DNA from: an uncultured Akkermansia sp.
GTDB lineage: Bacteria > Verrucomicrobiota > Verrucomicrobiia > Verrucomicrobiales > Akkermansiaceae
Direction: 5' to 3'
NCBI GenBank assembly: GCA_904501975.1
Contig: CAJGCZ010000018.1
Coordinates: 1 to 41,186 of the forward strand
DNA: 41,186 nucleotides
The notes under the pieces were generated by a model. The model was given only the letters and a program-made list of their open reading frames with translations. It was not told where the DNA came from and made no database searches. Below are positions 41,031 to 41,186 of the stretch, in pieces; the stretch's first letter is position 1; every line of letters begins with the position of its first letter. The position numbers were made by a program, and so were the translations under genes.

Positions 41031-41186
41031 AACGGCTGCCGCCGTGGTGAAGAATGCCCGTTGGGCATGGTGAAGAATCTGCCTGCGGCAGATGGTGAAG
41101 AACAGCTGGCGCTGTGGTGAAGAACGCCCTGCGGTGCGTCGTACGGGGGGAGGAGGAACGGCTGCCGCCGTGGTGAAGAATGCCCG
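41031..41186. repeat. Array of short hairpins joined by GTGAAGAA linkers (array B, inverted relative to A)
   Basis: The + strand reads hairpin, then GTGAAGAA, repeated: CGGC-TGCC-GCCG, TGCCC-GTT-GGGCA, TCTGCC-TGC-GGCAGA, CAGC-TGGC-GCTG, CGCCC-TGC-GGTGCG (imperfect), CGGC-TGCC-GCCG, TGCCC. It is the reverse complement of array A in the same unit order, with substitutions, and runs off the window end. Confidence 0.82.

Overview
The window looks like a chromosomal segment from a Verrucomicrobiota bacterium, most likely an Akkermansia relative. The strongest marker is the 1805-residue surface protein at 35013-40430, which ends in a PEP-CTERM sorting signal (PEP, hydrophobic stretch, RRRRK) of the type common in Akkermansia. 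LpxA and two outer-membrane or lipoprotein candidates indicate a Gram-negative envelope. An oversized GreA-like protein is compatible with the PVC superphylum. The species call is inference; no 16S gene is present.

Layout. 1-249 holds palindromic intergenic repeats. 250-6600 carries an acyltransferase, fabH, mfd and two small hypothetical genes. 6850-11452 is lpxA-gph-rlmH followed by leuS. 11506-14844 holds two unknown genes and the GreA-like factor. 14845-15452 is a repeat-rich intergenic region. 15453-18297 carries an AspT/YidE-type transporter and an AT-richer glycosyltransferase. 18502-23444 is a compact module of SLC13-type transporter, sensor kinase, single-domain response regulator and porin. 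31472 down to 23505 (minus strand) is an apparent seven-gene operon: argC, an NtrC-type regulator, a GT-C-like membrane protein, xseB, dxs, a TPR protein and a short recO. 31505-32023 holds tRNA-Pro, a duplicated tRNA 3' end with a structured insert, and REP-like hairpins. rplQ-rpoA (minus) follow, then a divergent CBM9-like gene, then the giant PEP-CTERM protein.

How the parts fit. Most of the window is housekeeping: fatty-acid and lipid A synthesis, isoprenoid and arginine precursors, translation, RNA polymerase, and repair coupled to transcription. The accessory signals are concentrated between genes. Readable sigma70-type promoters often lie only 6-10 bases before a start codon with no Shine-Dalgarno site, which suggests leaderless or near-leaderless mRNAs (lpxA, leuS, greA-like, argC, the CBM9-like gene, and a small hypothetical).

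The most unusual structure is a pair of hairpin arrays in opposite orientation (34571-34797 and 41031 to the window end) flanking the PEP-CTERM gene. Each array is a string of short triloop or tetraloop hairpins with different stems, joined by a constant TTCTTCAC linker. The same gene also has a 22-base inverted repeat pair in its promoter region and two long internal repeats exactly 425 codons apart. Together these make it a candidate for structural or expression variation.
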